Assembly (NCBI GenBank): GCA_964630905.1
Contig: CAZVWR010000013.1
Coordinates: forward strand, 1 to 64,000
DNA length: 64,000 bases
Reading direction: 5' to 3'
Source of the DNA: JAGOEX01 sp964630905
GTDB lineage: Bacteria; UBP6; UBA1177
The notes below the pieces were generated by a model. The model saw only the letters and a list, made by a program, of their open reading frames with translations. It was not told the DNA's origin and did not search any database. Made by a program: the position numbers and the translations under genes. The first letter of the stretch is position 1. Every line of letters begins with the position of its first letter. Below, piece after piece: positions 1 through 8,852 of the stretch.

Positions 1-201
1 TTTTTTCTCTGCAATTAATTGAGAAATCGTTTTCTGAACCAGGAATGACTTGCCGCTTCGTCTGAATCCGGTAACGATCTTAATGGGTTTTGAACCAATC
101 AGCTCAAACAGTTCTGATTGATATGAACGGAATATCCCTTCAGTTTGAGCAACTATCTTCTGCCACTCCAAAATAATCGGGAAAAGAATTGATTTGTCCA
201 T
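1..201 (-). CDS. AAA-type ATPase, N-terminal part only (gene runs off the window)
   Basis: An ATG at 199-201 on the minus strand opens a frame with no stop down to base 1; a GAGGTG Shine-Dalgarno lies just upstream. The 67 visible residues contain a Walker A motif, GFRRSGKS, at residues 45-52. The RRxGKS form is typical of bacterial and archaeal ATPases of the AAA_14 / DUF4143 kind, which usually carry a C-terminal nuclease-like domain. That part would lie outside the window. Family placement is from the P-loop and its position near the N-terminus only. These ATPases are often accessory genes of unknown role. Confidence 0.7.
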   Translation of the reverse strand, partial: MDKSILFPIILEWQKIVAQTEGIFRSYQSELFELIGSKPIKIVTGFRRSGKSFLVQKTISQLIAEKK

Positions 202-276
202 TTTTGCACCTCATAAAGATGGTTTTCGGTCCATTCATACACCCTGCAAGGTGGAAAGTCAAGGATTTATGCTTTT

Positions 277-912
277 TTATTCCGGTTTGAAAAGTCCTTC
301 CGGATCTGCTGTCATGAAACACGCTTTGACAAGATCGGGATCTGCTTTATGAAGTTTTTTTCTTATTTTTTCACTGACAAGAGGAAAATGTTTTGCAGCA
401 GTGAGAACATCTCCGATAGGCGCATCAAGGTTTTCGTCAGTCGTCAACCAGTTGAGTTTATTGAATTTATTCATATTTATCGGAAGAGTATAGCCAGTGA
501 GTGACTTATCTCCGAGAGTGTTGAAATACATCTCAAAATAGCTCATCGCAAGCTCGCGAATTGTGCGGTAAACCGGCTCACGATATCTCAAAACAGTTGT
601 ATTCGATTTTGCAACCGCCCCCCAAAGCCCGTCAACTTTGAAAACCGCGATCACATGATCGTCGTCATTCTCAGCACTGAGATCAACTACAAGTGGCATA
701 AAGCCCATGAATTCAAGCACTGCCGCCGCAAAATAAGCCCCTTCCGCACAGTGAGCAGTTCTATTTTTCATAACAAAATAAGGGGACTGGCAAATCTTAT
801 GGGTTGAATAGGGAATTGAATTCAAAAACACCTGAATTTCATTAGGATCTTTAAACTTTTTTGAAAAATCAGCTAACTCCTTTAAGCGAGTCTGAGTCAT
901 TTTTTTTTTCAT
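277..912 (-). CDS. Transglutaminase-like (papain-fold) conserved protein
   Basis: A 211-residue cytoplasmic protein without signal peptide or membrane segment. Residues 53-67 contain AHCAEGAYFAAAVL with Cys55, followed by a strand carrying DDDHVIAVF (His86) and a GxVAKSN turn near residue 100. A Cys at the head of a helix followed by His on a strand is the layout of the transglutaminase-like / papain-fold core, so a thiol enzyme or peptidase activity is possible but not shown. The start follows the stop of the TauE-like gene by two bases and its AGG ribosome site overlaps that stop, so the two are probably translationally coupled. A second ATG four codons in is an alternative start. Confidence 0.6.
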   Translation of the reverse strand: MKKKMTQTRLKELADFSKKFKDPNEIQVFLNSIPYSTHKICQSPYFVMKNRTAHCAEGAYFAAAVLEFMGFMPLVVDLSAENDDDHVIAVFKVDGLWGAVAKSNTTVLRYREPVYRTIRELAMSYFEMYFNTLGDKSLTGYTLPINMNKFNKLNWLTTDENLDAPIGDVLTAAKHFPLVSEKIRKKLHKADPDLVKACFMTADPEGLFKPE

Positions 913-914
913 AT

Positions 915-1691
915 TTAACCTGCTTCAATTATTTTATAAACCACCTGAATTATGCTTAAAATTACAACCGCCATCAGAATGTGTCTGAGTCTGTCAGGCG
1001 GTGTTTTTTTGTTGACCCTTGCTCCAAACTGTGCGGCAAGCAGTGATCCGATAATGACAGGAAGAACCAGTGCAAAATCCACCTGAAAAGAGATGATCTT
1101 GCCAATTGAGCCGGCAATTGCCCCGATAAAAATTATTCCAAGACTTGTTCCGATCGTCGCTTTGAATGGAATCTTTAAAATATATGCCATAAAAGGAATC
1201 AGAACAAATCCACCGCCTACCCCGATCATTCCTGAGAACATTCCTGTTATAAATCCCGCAAAAATTGAAAGGGGTTTGTTTATCCTTATTTCATTTAAGA
1301 TCGTGTCGGTCTTTTTGAATTTTTTATCCATTGCAAGCATGAAAAAAGCAACCGTCACAAGAATTACAAAAACATACATCAGAATCAGATTGTCAACATG
1401 TTTTGAAAAATAAGAACCGGCAAAAGCTGAAATTCCCATCGGAATTCCGATAAACAGCAGAGACTCGAAATGAATGAATTTGTTCTTTTTATGGATGATC
1501 AAGCCCGATAAGGATGAAAAAAGAACCTGTATCATCGATAATCCCGATACCGTTTTCATTGAAAGATCCCCTACTCCAAGAATTGGAGGGATCGTCAGCA
1601 TAAGCGGAATCAGAACAACCGCTCCGCCAAGACCGAGCAACCCCGACAAAAAACCGCCGAGAAGACTGACAACAAATAAAGTCAGGAACAA
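915..1691 (-). CDS. TSUP-family (TauE/SafE-like) membrane permease
   Basis: A 258-residue, very hydrophobic protein with about eight membrane helices in two homologous halves. Each half begins with a Gly-rich motif: GLGGAVVLIPLM near residue 20 and GVGGGFVLIPFM near residue 158. This duplication is the hallmark of the TauE/SafE (TSUP) family, which moves sulfite, sulfonates or other small sulfur or carbon anions across the inner membrane. The substrate cannot be told from sequence. The start is TTG at 1689-1691, eight bases after a GAGGAGG ribosome site. It is the first gene of a likely two-gene transcript with the transglutaminase-like protein and is divergent from the gene at 1837. Confidence 0.85.
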   Translation of the reverse strand: MFLTLFVVSLLGGFLSGLLGLGGAVVLIPLMLTIPPILGVGDLSMKTVSGLSMIQVLFSSLSGLIIHKKNKFIHFESLLFIGIPMGISAFAGSYFSKHVDNLILMYVFVILVTVAFFMLAMDKKFKKTDTILNEIRINKPLSIFAGFITGMFSGMIGVGGGFVLIPFMAYILKIPFKATIGTSLGIIFIGAIAGSIGKIISFQVDFALVLPVIIGSLLAAQFGARVNKKTPPDRLRHILMAVVILSIIQVVYKIIEAG

Positions 1692-1774
1692 ACTTTTGCC
1701 TCCTCAATTAAAAACCGCAACAGTTCAATATAAACTTAAATCGCTGGTGAATCAATGAAACAAGAGAAGTTTTA

Positions 1775-1803
1775 TTGATAAATCATCGTCTAAATTGTAT
1801 TAT
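1775..1803 (+). promoter_or_regulatory. Sigma-70-type promoter for the gene at 1837
   Basis: A -35 TTGATA (1775-1780), a 17-base spacer and a -10 TATTAT (1798-1803) each match the consensus at five of six positions. The start codon at 1837 is about 30 bases downstream, after a GAAGGAGA ribosome site. Confidence 0.6.
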
Positions 1804-1836
1804 TTCAAGATGTTTGTCAATTGAAGGAGAATCGCC

Positions 1837-3309
1837 ATGTCAGCATTTAAAGATGTTTTTAAAAAACCTCACCTGTTTCTGTTTCTCTTTATTTTTTCAA
1901 CTTTGCAGCCGCTTTATGCAGAAAAATATGAAGGACTATGGAACTCTTTTGTTGAAGCCGGTCCTCATGTAACTGACATTAAGGGCGGAGGAGGAATGGA
2001 TGGTGTTTTTGATGTTGAAATGTCGATAAACAGCAACCAGATCTATGAACCGTGCGTTGTCTGGGCACATACTCCGGGAGACGGAATTTATACAATTCAG
2101 TCAACAGAGCTCTATTTTTCAAAAAGAGATGCAACATCAGGCAAATGGTCGACACCGGCAAAGATAACAGACAACGATTTTGAAGAAGAAAATGTCCAGT
2201 TTGTTGTAACTCAGTATACTCCTGAGATATTTCATGTTTTCTATACCGCATCAAATCCTGACAACAGTAATGACATGATAATGTACACCTCTTCATCAAA
2301 CGGAAGTACCTGGTCAACGCCGGTAAAGATCGCCGAACATTTTCAGATTCGTTATTTAACTGCCAAAACATCACCTGACAATTCATTTCACTTGATGTAC
2401 ACCCCGGTTGAAACAAATTATACCACAAGCGTCGCATATGTCTGGAAAGCGCATTATTCAGGTTCACAGTGGTCAACACCCATCGTGCTTGCAAACGAAA
2501 GCGGTGTAAACTATTCAAGCCCGCTGTTTTCACTGAAAACAACCAATGTTGATGACGATATAATTCACGCGGTATGGCATGAATCAAAAGGGGAATATTC
2601 AGATAGACAGGAAAGAGTCGTTTTTAAAATATTCTCTGAAGAAGGAAATTTGTGGACTGACATTAATGCCGGTGCTGTTTCCGACTGGGAAGCAATGTCA
2701 TCTTTTCCCGGTGATATTTTAGCGTTAGGGGTCCCTAGCGAGCATTATTATGTATATGTGATTAAAACTGCTGCAGTGGAAGGAACAAGCTATTGGCAGC
2801 CGTTCCTTTATACATACAGCTCATACAGCGACTCCTGGCTTGCACCTCAAAAGATAACGGAATCAAATTCAGCACAAGGGGAATCCTTTCTGCTGATCAA
2901 TTCAGGCAAAACAAAGCCCACGGTTACTATTGCCTGGATGGAAAAAAGCTCAGGAATGAAGGTGCGCCTTGTTGAAAGTGGTGAATTTGTAAGTTCCGCT
3001 CAATCAATCCCTGACTGGTCAAGACCTTATGAAGGGCTTACAACCGGGTATCTTCCCGTAACTGGTGAATATCTCAAGGTAGCGGGTATTGGAGGAGACA
3101 TAACATTTGTCTGGAATGTGACATCAGGCTGGGATTCAGATAAATCACCGAAACTCTACACTCTTCAGCAATGGAGAGAAGGAGAAGTGAAATCGCTTGA
3201 GGAAATTAATGACACAGGTGACACCGGAAACACAGGGGATAGCGGAAATACCGGAAATTCCGGAAGTGACAAAAAAGACGACGAAAGTTGTTCCATCCTT
3301 TATTTATGA
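1837..3309 (+). CDS. Exported beta-propeller-like protein with Gly-Asp-Thr tail and C-terminal Cys
   Basis: A 490-residue secreted protein. The N-terminus is a signal peptide (basic start, hydrophobic 13-26, cleavage near LYA-EK at about residue 28). The body has repeated strands of the form W-S-T-P-x-K-I or V-L (for example GKWSTPAKITD and GSTWSTPVKIAEH) at roughly 50-60 residue spacing, resembling the blades of sialidase/BNR-type beta-propellers, though canonical Asp boxes are not evident. A Gly/Asn/Asp/Thr linker follows (from about residue 458). The protein ends in DDESCSILYL, a short hydrophobic tail after a single Cys that recalls truncated surface-sorting tails. Function is unknown; a surface or outer-membrane adhesin-like role is inference. 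The start has a strong GAAGGAGA site and promoter. Confidence 0.7.
   Translation: MSAFKDVFKKPHLFLFLFIFSTLQPLYAEKYEGLWNSFVEAGPHVTDIKGGGGMDGVFDVEMSINSNQIYEPCVVWAHTPGDGIYTIQSTELYFSKRDATSGKWSTPAKITDNDFEEENVQFVVTQYTPEIFHVFYTASNPDNSNDMIMYTSSSNGSTWSTPVKIAEHFQIRYLTAKTSPDNSFHLMYTPVETNYTTSVAYVWKAHYSGSQWSTPIVLANESGVNYSSPLFSLKTTNVDDDIIHAVWHESKGEYSDRQERVVFKIFSEEGNLWTDINAGAVSDWEAMSSFPGDILALGVPSEHYYVYVIKTAAVEGTSYWQPFLYTYSSYSDSWLAPQKITESNSAQGESFLLINSGKTKPTVTIAWMEKSSGMKVRLVESGEFVSSAQSIPDWSRPYEGLTTGYLPVTGEYLKVAGIGGDITFVWNVTSGWDSDKSPKLYTLQQWREGEVKSLEEINDTGDTGNTGDSGNTGNSGSDKKDDESCSILYL
3211..3264 (+). repeat. Low-complexity Gly-Asp/Asn-Thr/Ser-Gly coding repeat
   Basis: Six nine-base units encode D/N-T/S-G triplets at the end of the propeller-like protein. 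The same coding repeat occurs in three other genes of the window. Confidence 0.75.
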
Positions 3310-3321
3310 TGATGATCTAAA

Positions 3322-3765
3322 ATGAAAATATTCGTCGATGCAGATGCCTGTCCTTTGGCAATACTTGAAATATTGTCAAGGGCGGTGTTTCGAAAAAAGA
3401 TCTATATGGTGCTTGTGGCAAATCAGCTTAAAAAAGGGAACTTTTCAGAGTTTGTAAGTTCAATCGTTGTTCCGGGAGGAGCAGATATTGCTGATGACAA
3501 GATAGTTGAACTTATGGAGGAAGGTGATCTTGTCATTACCGCTGATATTCCTCTTGCTTCAAGAGTTGTTGAAAAAAAAGGTTTTGCACTCAATCCAAGA
3601 GGTGAATTCTACACAGAAGAAAACATCAGACAGAGACTTTCAATGAGAAATTTTATGGATGAACTTCGCGGAACAGGCGTTGACACCGGCGGACCATCAA
3701 CATTCAACAACAAGCATAAACAGCAGTTCTCTCAGGCACTTGACAAGTTTCTGGCAAAATATTAA
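3322..3765 (+). CDS. YaiI/YqxD family (UPF0178, DUF188) protein
   Basis: A 147-residue protein starting KIFVDADACP and containing ADIADDKIVEL, GDLVITADIPLASRVVEKKG and NPRGEFY. These are the conserved blocks of the YaiI/YqxD family, a PIN-like Asp-rich fold. Length is normal for the family (about 150). The acidic residues at Asp6, Asp8 and the D-D pair suggest a metal site. A nuclease activity has been proposed for the fold, but the physiological role is not established. It follows the propeller-like gene by 12 bases and may share its transcript; no clear ribosome site of its own is visible. Confidence 0.88.
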   Translation: MKIFVDADACPLAILEILSRAVFRKKIYMVLVANQLKKGNFSEFVSSIVVPGGADIADDKIVELMEEGDLVITADIPLASRVVEKKGFALNPRGEFYTEENIRQRLSMRNFMDELRGTGVDTGGPSTFNNKHKQQFSQALDKFLAKY

Positions 3766-3827
3766 ACAACCAATCACGGATTTTTTTGCCTTAAGTAGAA
3801 AAAACTCGTATTGGAAAAGATGTTCCG

Positions 3828-3833
3828 TATAAT
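3828..3833 (+). promoter_or_regulatory. Possible -10 element for the lipoprotein at 3879
   Basis: A perfect TATAAT lies 46 bases before the start codon, but no good -35 is found 16-18 bases upstream. Kept only as a weak candidate. Confidence 0.3.
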
Positions 3834-3878
3834 CTAACTCAGACTGTTGGTGTTTAATCTGATTTTAGAGAGGAAACA

Positions 3879-4841
3879 ATGAAAAAGACAATATTTATTT
3901 TAATTTTTTCAATTGCAATTCTTATCTTTTCAAGTTGCGGAAATGATGAAAAAAAGACTTCAACAGATAATGAATCAGAAAATGATTCTGATGTTGAAGA
4001 TGTCACAAAAGATGATGAAACAGCTGATCCTGATATTGTCGGTGACTTTGAAACCATTCCTGATGATGATTCACACGGCGATCCTATATTTGACACAGGG
4101 TGGCTTGCTCCTGATCCTTCATGGGAATCGTGGGCATATTTAAGAATGGATGGAATTTTGAGCTCTGACGGAACACTGGCAACATTTGCGGAGGGAAAGA
4201 TAAAGCTTTCACAAGCCGGAAAAACTATTGATTTTGAATCAGGCAGTTATATTGATCAGTATTTATGGAATGCCATTGATGCAAATGCTTCTGCATATGA
4301 AGTATATAATGTAAACGAAGATGAAAACACAGCATCCGTCGACTATCACGAGATGATACTTACTTTCCCCAAAGAGCTTATTCAGGACATGAAAGAAGAT
4401 GGAACGGAAACTGATTTTGGAGCGATGCTTCTGTTTAAAAGTTCTGTTTTTGATGTTACTTACAATGATTCAAATGAAATAGTTGACACCAAACTCAGGG
4501 AAATCTGTTACGAAGGAATTTCAATGATGGAACAGATGGAAGTTGAAAGTGAATCATTTGAACTTCCTGTTGGCGGAATATGGGGATGCCGCTGCTGTTC
4601 GGACTGTGAAGAGATCACTCTTAAAATGATGTTTAGAAATCAGGTGAATGAAAACCCTGACGATATTCTTCTTTATCTTAACACCCAGGATGACGGCACA
4701 GTTCTTAACCCGGAAGATGACGGTTACACAAAACAGTGTACATGCATTGATGAAAACGAAAACGAGATCAGCTGTGACGGTGAAGAGATCCCCGATGAGG
4801 AATCTGACGAAAATTCTGATAACGAATTAAACGACAACTAA
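3879..4841 (+). CDS. Acidic lipoprotein of unknown function
   Basis: A 320-residue protein with a lipoprotein signal: basic MKK, a hydrophobic run and lipobox FSSC with Cys20. It is followed by an Asp/Glu/Ser-rich spacer of about 60 residues, a pattern shared by most lipoproteins in this window. The folded part (about 75-290) has a GCRCCSDCEEIT cluster near residue 235 and a CTCIDENENEISC cluster near 286, both likely disulphide-linked or metal-binding. I recognise no family. A GAGAGG ribosome site precedes the ATG. Its last four bases overlap the end of the convergent barrel-like gene. Confidence 0.7.
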   Translation: MKKTIFILIFSIAILIFSSCGNDEKKTSTDNESENDSDVEDVTKDDETADPDIVGDFETIPDDDSHGDPIFDTGWLAPDPSWESWAYLRMDGILSSDGTLATFAEGKIKLSQAGKTIDFESGSYIDQYLWNAIDANASAYEVYNVNEDENTASVDYHEMILTFPKELIQDMKEDGTETDFGAMLLFKSSVFDVTYNDSNEIVDTKLREICYEGISMMEQMEVESESFELPVGGIWGCRCCSDCEEITLKMMFRNQVNENPDDILLYLNTQDDGTVLNPEDDGYTKQCTCIDENENEISCDGEEIPDEESDENSDNELNDN

Positions 4842-5455
4842 AAATACATTCCGAATTCAAGTGCACCGCCGAAGACCTTTCCGTACTGGAACTCATCGAC
4901 TCTGAAAAGTGAGACATGGAAAAGATTGATGCCGAGTCTTGTTGCGTAATGTTTCGGGGCTTTGAAATCAAAAGCGGCATAATATGAGATCATCGGTCCG
5001 AGTGCAAAAAAATCATCTGTTCTGGCGTTTCCTGTTCCCGATTTATAGTCAGGTCCATAATGATAACTGAGTCCGATTCCGGGACCTGTTACAAAATCAG
5101 TTTTTGGTGACATTTTGATCTTGTATTCCATTGCCACATCTGATTCGTACTGAAGCATTTTAAACCCTGCTCCGAAAAGGATCGGCCTGAAAACAGGGAT
5201 TGTAACAGTCATCGACCAGTCAAGTGACATCCTGAACTTCATGAAAAGTTTTATATCTCCGACTGGACCCCCTTTCACTCCGGCAGGACTTCCGACACAC
5301 ATTCTAAGGTCATCATATCTTCCGCCACCCATGATCTTAAACCCGAATGCTCTCTCCTTGTCTGCTGAAAATGTCGGCTCAGCAGTATCGGCAGAAAGTG
5401 TGAGAAACATCCCGCTCATCACAAATATCATAATAAAAACGACAGCTTTCCTCAT
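4838..5455 (-). CDS. Small outer-membrane beta-barrel-like protein
   Basis: A 205-residue protein with a Sec signal peptide (MRKAVVFIMIFVMSGMFLTLSA, cut near residue 22). The mature part has alternating polar/hydrophobic strands, Gly/aromatic turns and ends in a strand with terminal Phe (EFGMYF), which is the usual signal for outer-membrane insertion. Eight to ten strands would fit the length. It lies 17 bases downstream of the papain-family lipoprotein on the same strand and has its own GAGGTG ribosome site, so it probably ends that transcript. Specific function unknown; an OmpW/OmpA-N-like barrel is one possibility. Confidence 0.6.
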   Translation of the reverse strand: MRKAVVFIMIFVMSGMFLTLSADTAEPTFSADKERAFGFKIMGGGRYDDLRMCVGSPAGVKGGPVGDIKLFMKFRMSLDWSMTVTIPVFRPILFGAGFKMLQYESDVAMEYKIKMSPKTDFVTGPGIGLSYHYGPDYKSGTGNARTDDFFALGPMISYYAAFDFKAPKHYATRLGINLFHVSLFRVDEFQYGKVFGGALEFGMYF

Positions 5456-5472
5456 AACTCACCTCAACAATA

Positions 5473-8400
5473 TTAAATAATAAACGAGCAACTGCAACCA
5501 TCATCTGACTTATTATAAACAGCATCTTCGTCATTAACAGGGGGCTCATCAAATAAATCTTCATCTTCAGCAGTATTTCCTGAGTTTCCAGTGTTGCCTG
5601 TGTCACCTGTATCGCCTGTGTCACCTGTGTTTCCAACATCAGAATCATTAATAATATCATCCGACTCCGTTGCAACTTCGTCGGATAAATCGTCGGACAA
5701 GTCATCATCTGAGTCATCAGTATCATTCATATCATCAAAATCACTGATATCATCATAGTCATCTGTATCATCTGAATCGTCAGTATCAATATCGGGGATC
5801 ACTGTTTCTCCGACACAAATTCCTGATTCGCAATAATAAACTGTCCATGGCTCTCCATCTCCACTACAGAATGAACCGTCTTCTACATGATCATCTTCAG
5901 GACAATAGTTGTCTGTGCCGTTACAGATCTCAGCAACATCACACTCACCGTTCTTTTCTCTGCAGACTGTATCAGCTACAACAAATTTGCATTCTGATGT
6001 ACAGCATGTCCCTTCCGATGGTTCACATTCCTCACCGGGCTCAACGATTCCGTTGCCGCACTGAGCAATGTCGTCACAAGTGTGTCCGTCTATATTCAAT
6101 TCATACCCTATTTCGCAACTGCAAGTGAATCCGCCTGAAGTATTTTCACAATTCTGATCACAGTTATCGGTGCCGAGTGTGCATTCGTTGATGTCTGAAC
6201 AGGTCACACCGTTTCCGGTATAACCGCTGTTACAGGTGCAGGTGAATGATCCTGCTGTGTTAGCACATGTTGCGTTTGCATCGCAGTTATCTGTGCCGAG
6301 TGTACATTCGTTGATGTCGTCACAGGTGTGTCCATCGACATTGAGTGTATAGCCTGAACCACAGGTACAAATATAACCCGGCTCATTGTTTGTGCAATTC
6401 TGATCACAGTTAGCTGCCGCACCGCTCACACACGAACCTGAATTACAGCTGTCACCCACCGTACAGCCATCGCCATCTGTACACAAATTTGAATTATCAT
6501 TGACATACTGACATGCACCGGTCAAAGGATTGCATGTGTCATCAGTACACGGTTTTGAATCATCACACACAACCATTACACCTGCATTACAGGTCCCACC
6601 CTGACATTTATCCTGAGTACAAAGATTTGAATCCAGATCACAGTCCGTTCCGTTTTCCGCAGGTGGATTTTCCGGACAAGCACCTGAAACTCCTGTGCAT
6701 TTTGCATCAAGTTCACATGGATGGGTTGCAGCTTTACAGACCGTTTCAACAACTGCGAACTTGCATTCCGATGTACAGCATGGACCCTCACCCGGCTCAC
6801 ACTCTTCTCCTGCAGAAGTATCAACAACACCGTTACCGCACAGGCAGTTACTGTTCTTTTCAATATTTGCAACGCCCGGAGTGATACAGCTATAGATAAA
6901 ATCCACATTGTTTATATCTGTATCAACGCCATTTGGATACCTTGAAAGACCTCTGTCAGCTATTGATGAGTCATCAACAAGACCGACACCAGAACCTTCA
7001 GTATAAGGAACTCCTGAATTACCTTCATACGAAACAGCATCAATTAAAGTTAAACCTCTGTACAGACCTATTGCATCCGGATCCCCGTTCTGGATAAGGT
7101 TTGTATCAGGTGACACATCAAGATCACAATTTGCAGTATTTAAAGTGTTTGCACAAATTACGAAATAATCACCGCTTGCCAGAGAAACAGCGGGAAGAGA
7201 TATTGTCTGATAAACTGATGCTCCGCCTCCAGTTCCGTTTACAAGCTGAACAGAATAACTCGAAAGATCTGCAATATCAGGTCCTGCATTATAAAGTTCT
7301 ATAAATTCCGCTGTGTCAGTTGACGGCTGATCGTAATCTATCTCGTTAATTACAAGACCGCTTTCAGCTTCAATCTGATCAATGGTGTAAGCCTTGATAT
7401 TGACATTTGTGTTCGCGATCCAACCTGCGACATCGGTCCATGCACCAGGGGTTCCTCCATCATCATAGGTAATATAACTTTCACCAATGTTTGCTGTTGC
7501 CCCGCTTGAATACCCGTCATAAGGCATTTCTAACGGAATAACATCATTGGTTCCCGGAGTTCTAAGTCTAATAACCACAGAAAATTTATGTCCCAAAGAG
7601 AGCAAAACCGGAGTATCAAGCTCAACAGTATTATATCCGGCGTTTGTCAGAACACCCGATTGAGACACCTGCAAAGTACCTCCCGAAACCGGGCCGGATG
7701 TCGGGTCTGTATAAATTTTAACTGTATATTCAGCACTATGGGAAGCAGCATAAAAACTTACCGCATTAAGAGACTCGTCTCCGGAAGAAGTGAAAACATT
7801 CGCAATCCATGCCGTATCAACTCCATACCCCGAAACACTAATCCTTCCTAGCGGATCATATGAATAAAGATTTTCATATTCAATATCAGTTGCCTGATAG
7901 ACATAGCAGTCGTTGTTGATCTTTGAATCTTCATAGGAAATATAAAAATATCCCGAATTTCCCCAGTCTGTTCCCCAGCTGTTCTTGATTATCCACGCAC
8001 CGTTATTTGAAGGAGGAGTATTAAAATTGGCTTTTGAATAGCTATCGTCCCATCCCACAATAGCTATTCCGTGGTTAATATCAGAAGAACCTGAATAATA
8101 ATATCCATTTGTCGATGATTTAAAGTATGGATCATCAAAATGCATATCAGCAAAAACAACACCATGTTCGACTAACGCTTCTTTAATGGATAATATCGAA
8201 GCACTTGAAACGCTCAAATAATTTTTTACATGCTTAACAGGAGAAAGAACAGGAGAAGTATCATCATATTCACCATAAAGATCATCCGCTTCATTAACAG
8301 GGCCTTTCCAACTCATAAAATAAGCCGCCGCCATATCATAATTTCCACCATCACACGGATCCCAGTCAAAACCGTGTCTGTTTTTCATATTATTTTCAGA

Positions 8401-8781
8401 AAAGTCATTGGTTTCCGATGGCATTAATGATGATTCAGCCGATGCCATTGAGGCAAAAGCCCAGCAGGCACCGCAACCGCCTTGATTTTTCACAGATGTA
8501 ACACGGCCATAATTTCTCAGATCATAAGCAGGATCCGTTGCGTTTTTTGTCTCCATTTTTGTGGACACTGGCAGAAACTGTTTTAAAAGATGTGAATTAT
8601 CAACCGGAGACGGGATCAGACCGAACCTCGGATCTTTTAAAACCTGCAACCCTGCTTCTTTTTTTTCCATAAAAACTCTGAATTCATTTGATGTCTCAGT
8701 AATAACCGGTAAACGGTCAGGATCAACACAGGCAGGAAGTAAAACAAAAACAGAAAGAACTGATAAAAAAATGTTTCTCAT
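5473..8781 (-). CDS. Papain-family (C1A) peptidase lipoprotein with LTD, disintegrin-like and EGF-like modules
   Basis: A lipoprotein of 1102 residues counted from the ATG at 8781, which sits six bases after GGGAG; an in-frame ATG two codons earlier abuts that site. Lipobox LLPAC gives Cys18. The peptidase domain spans about 85-300 and has Gln100, Cys106 in GGCGACWAF, His237 in INHGIAIVGWD and Asn267 in IIKNSWG, a complete papain catalytic set. Next come a jelly-roll-like segment, a lamin-tail domain (about 476-590), Cys-rich disintegrin-like repeats (about 646-700 and 908-990), EGF-like repeats with DINEC/CxCxxGY signatures (about 792-905), an Asp-rich linker, a Gly-Asp-Thr repeat and a terminal DDGCSCSFII tail. 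It is likely a cell-surface protease. No separate inhibitory propeptide is obvious beyond residues 20-80. Confidence 0.88.
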   Translation of the reverse strand: MRNIFLSVLSVFVLLPACVDPDRLPVITETSNEFRVFMEKKEAGLQVLKDPRFGLIPSPVDNSHLLKQFLPVSTKMETKNATDPAYDLRNYGRVTSVKNQGGCGACWAFASMASAESSLMPSETNDFSENNMKNRHGFDWDPCDGGNYDMAAAYFMSWKGPVNEADDLYGEYDDTSPVLSPVKHVKNYLSVSSASILSIKEALVEHGVVFADMHFDDPYFKSSTNGYYYSGSSDINHGIAIVGWDDSYSKANFNTPPSNNGAWIIKNSWGTDWGNSGYFYISYEDSKINNDCYVYQATDIEYENLYSYDPLGRISVSGYGVDTAWIANVFTSSGDESLNAVSFYAASHSAEYTVKIYTDPTSGPVSGGTLQVSQSGVLTNAGYNTVELDTPVLLSLGHKFSVVIRLRTPGTNDVIPLEMPYDGYSSGATANIGESYITYDDGGTPGAWTDVAGWIANTNVNIKAYTIDQIEAESGLVINEIDYDQPSTDTAEFIELYNAGPDIADLSSYSVQLVNGTGGGASVYQTISLPAVSLASGDYFVICANTLNTANCDLDVSPDTNLIQNGDPDAIGLYRGLTLIDAVSYEGNSGVPYTEGSGVGLVDDSSIADRGLSRYPNGVDTDINNVDFIYSCITPGVANIEKNSNCLCGNGVVDTSAGEECEPGEGPCCTSECKFAVVETVCKAATHPCELDAKCTGVSGACPENPPAENGTDCDLDSNLCTQDKCQGGTCNAGVMVVCDDSKPCTDDTCNPLTGACQYVNDNSNLCTDGDGCTVGDSCNSGSCVSGAAANCDQNCTNNEPGYICTCGSGYTLNVDGHTCDDINECTLGTDNCDANATCANTAGSFTCTCNSGYTGNGVTCSDINECTLGTDNCDQNCENTSGGFTCSCEIGYELNIDGHTCDDIAQCGNGIVEPGEECEPSEGTCCTSECKFVVADTVCREKNGECDVAEICNGTDNYCPEDDHVEDGSFCSGDGEPWTVYYCESGICVGETVIPDIDTDDSDDTDDYDDISDFDDMNDTDDSDDDLSDDLSDEVATESDDIINDSDVGNTGDTGDTGDTGNTGNSGNTAEDEDLFDEPPVNDEDAVYNKSDDGCSCSFII
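5571..5640 (-). repeat. Gly-Asp/Asn-Thr-Gly coding repeat in the papain-family lipoprotein
   Basis: Consecutive nine-base units on the minus strand encode GDTG/GNTG/GNSG just before the C-terminal tail. Confidence 0.75.
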
Positions 8782-8838
8782 ATTCATCTCCCAAAAATTA
8801 ACGGAATATTTTACTTGTTTCCTGAGATTTAGTCAAAG

Positions 8839-8852
8839 TTACTGATCAGTAA
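8839..8852. repeat. Perfect 14-base palindrome at the radical SAM stop codon
   Basis: TTACTGATCAGTAA reads the same on both strands and covers the TGA stop of the radical SAM gene. It has no T-tract, so it does not look like an intrinsic terminator; it could be a weak protein site or chance. Confidence 0.3.

Noticed and set aside
6204..6908. Additional minus-strand ORFs and plus-strand ORFs inside the papain-family lipoprotein gene
   Set aside because: Out-of-frame readings of Cys-rich repeat sequence without ribosome sites.
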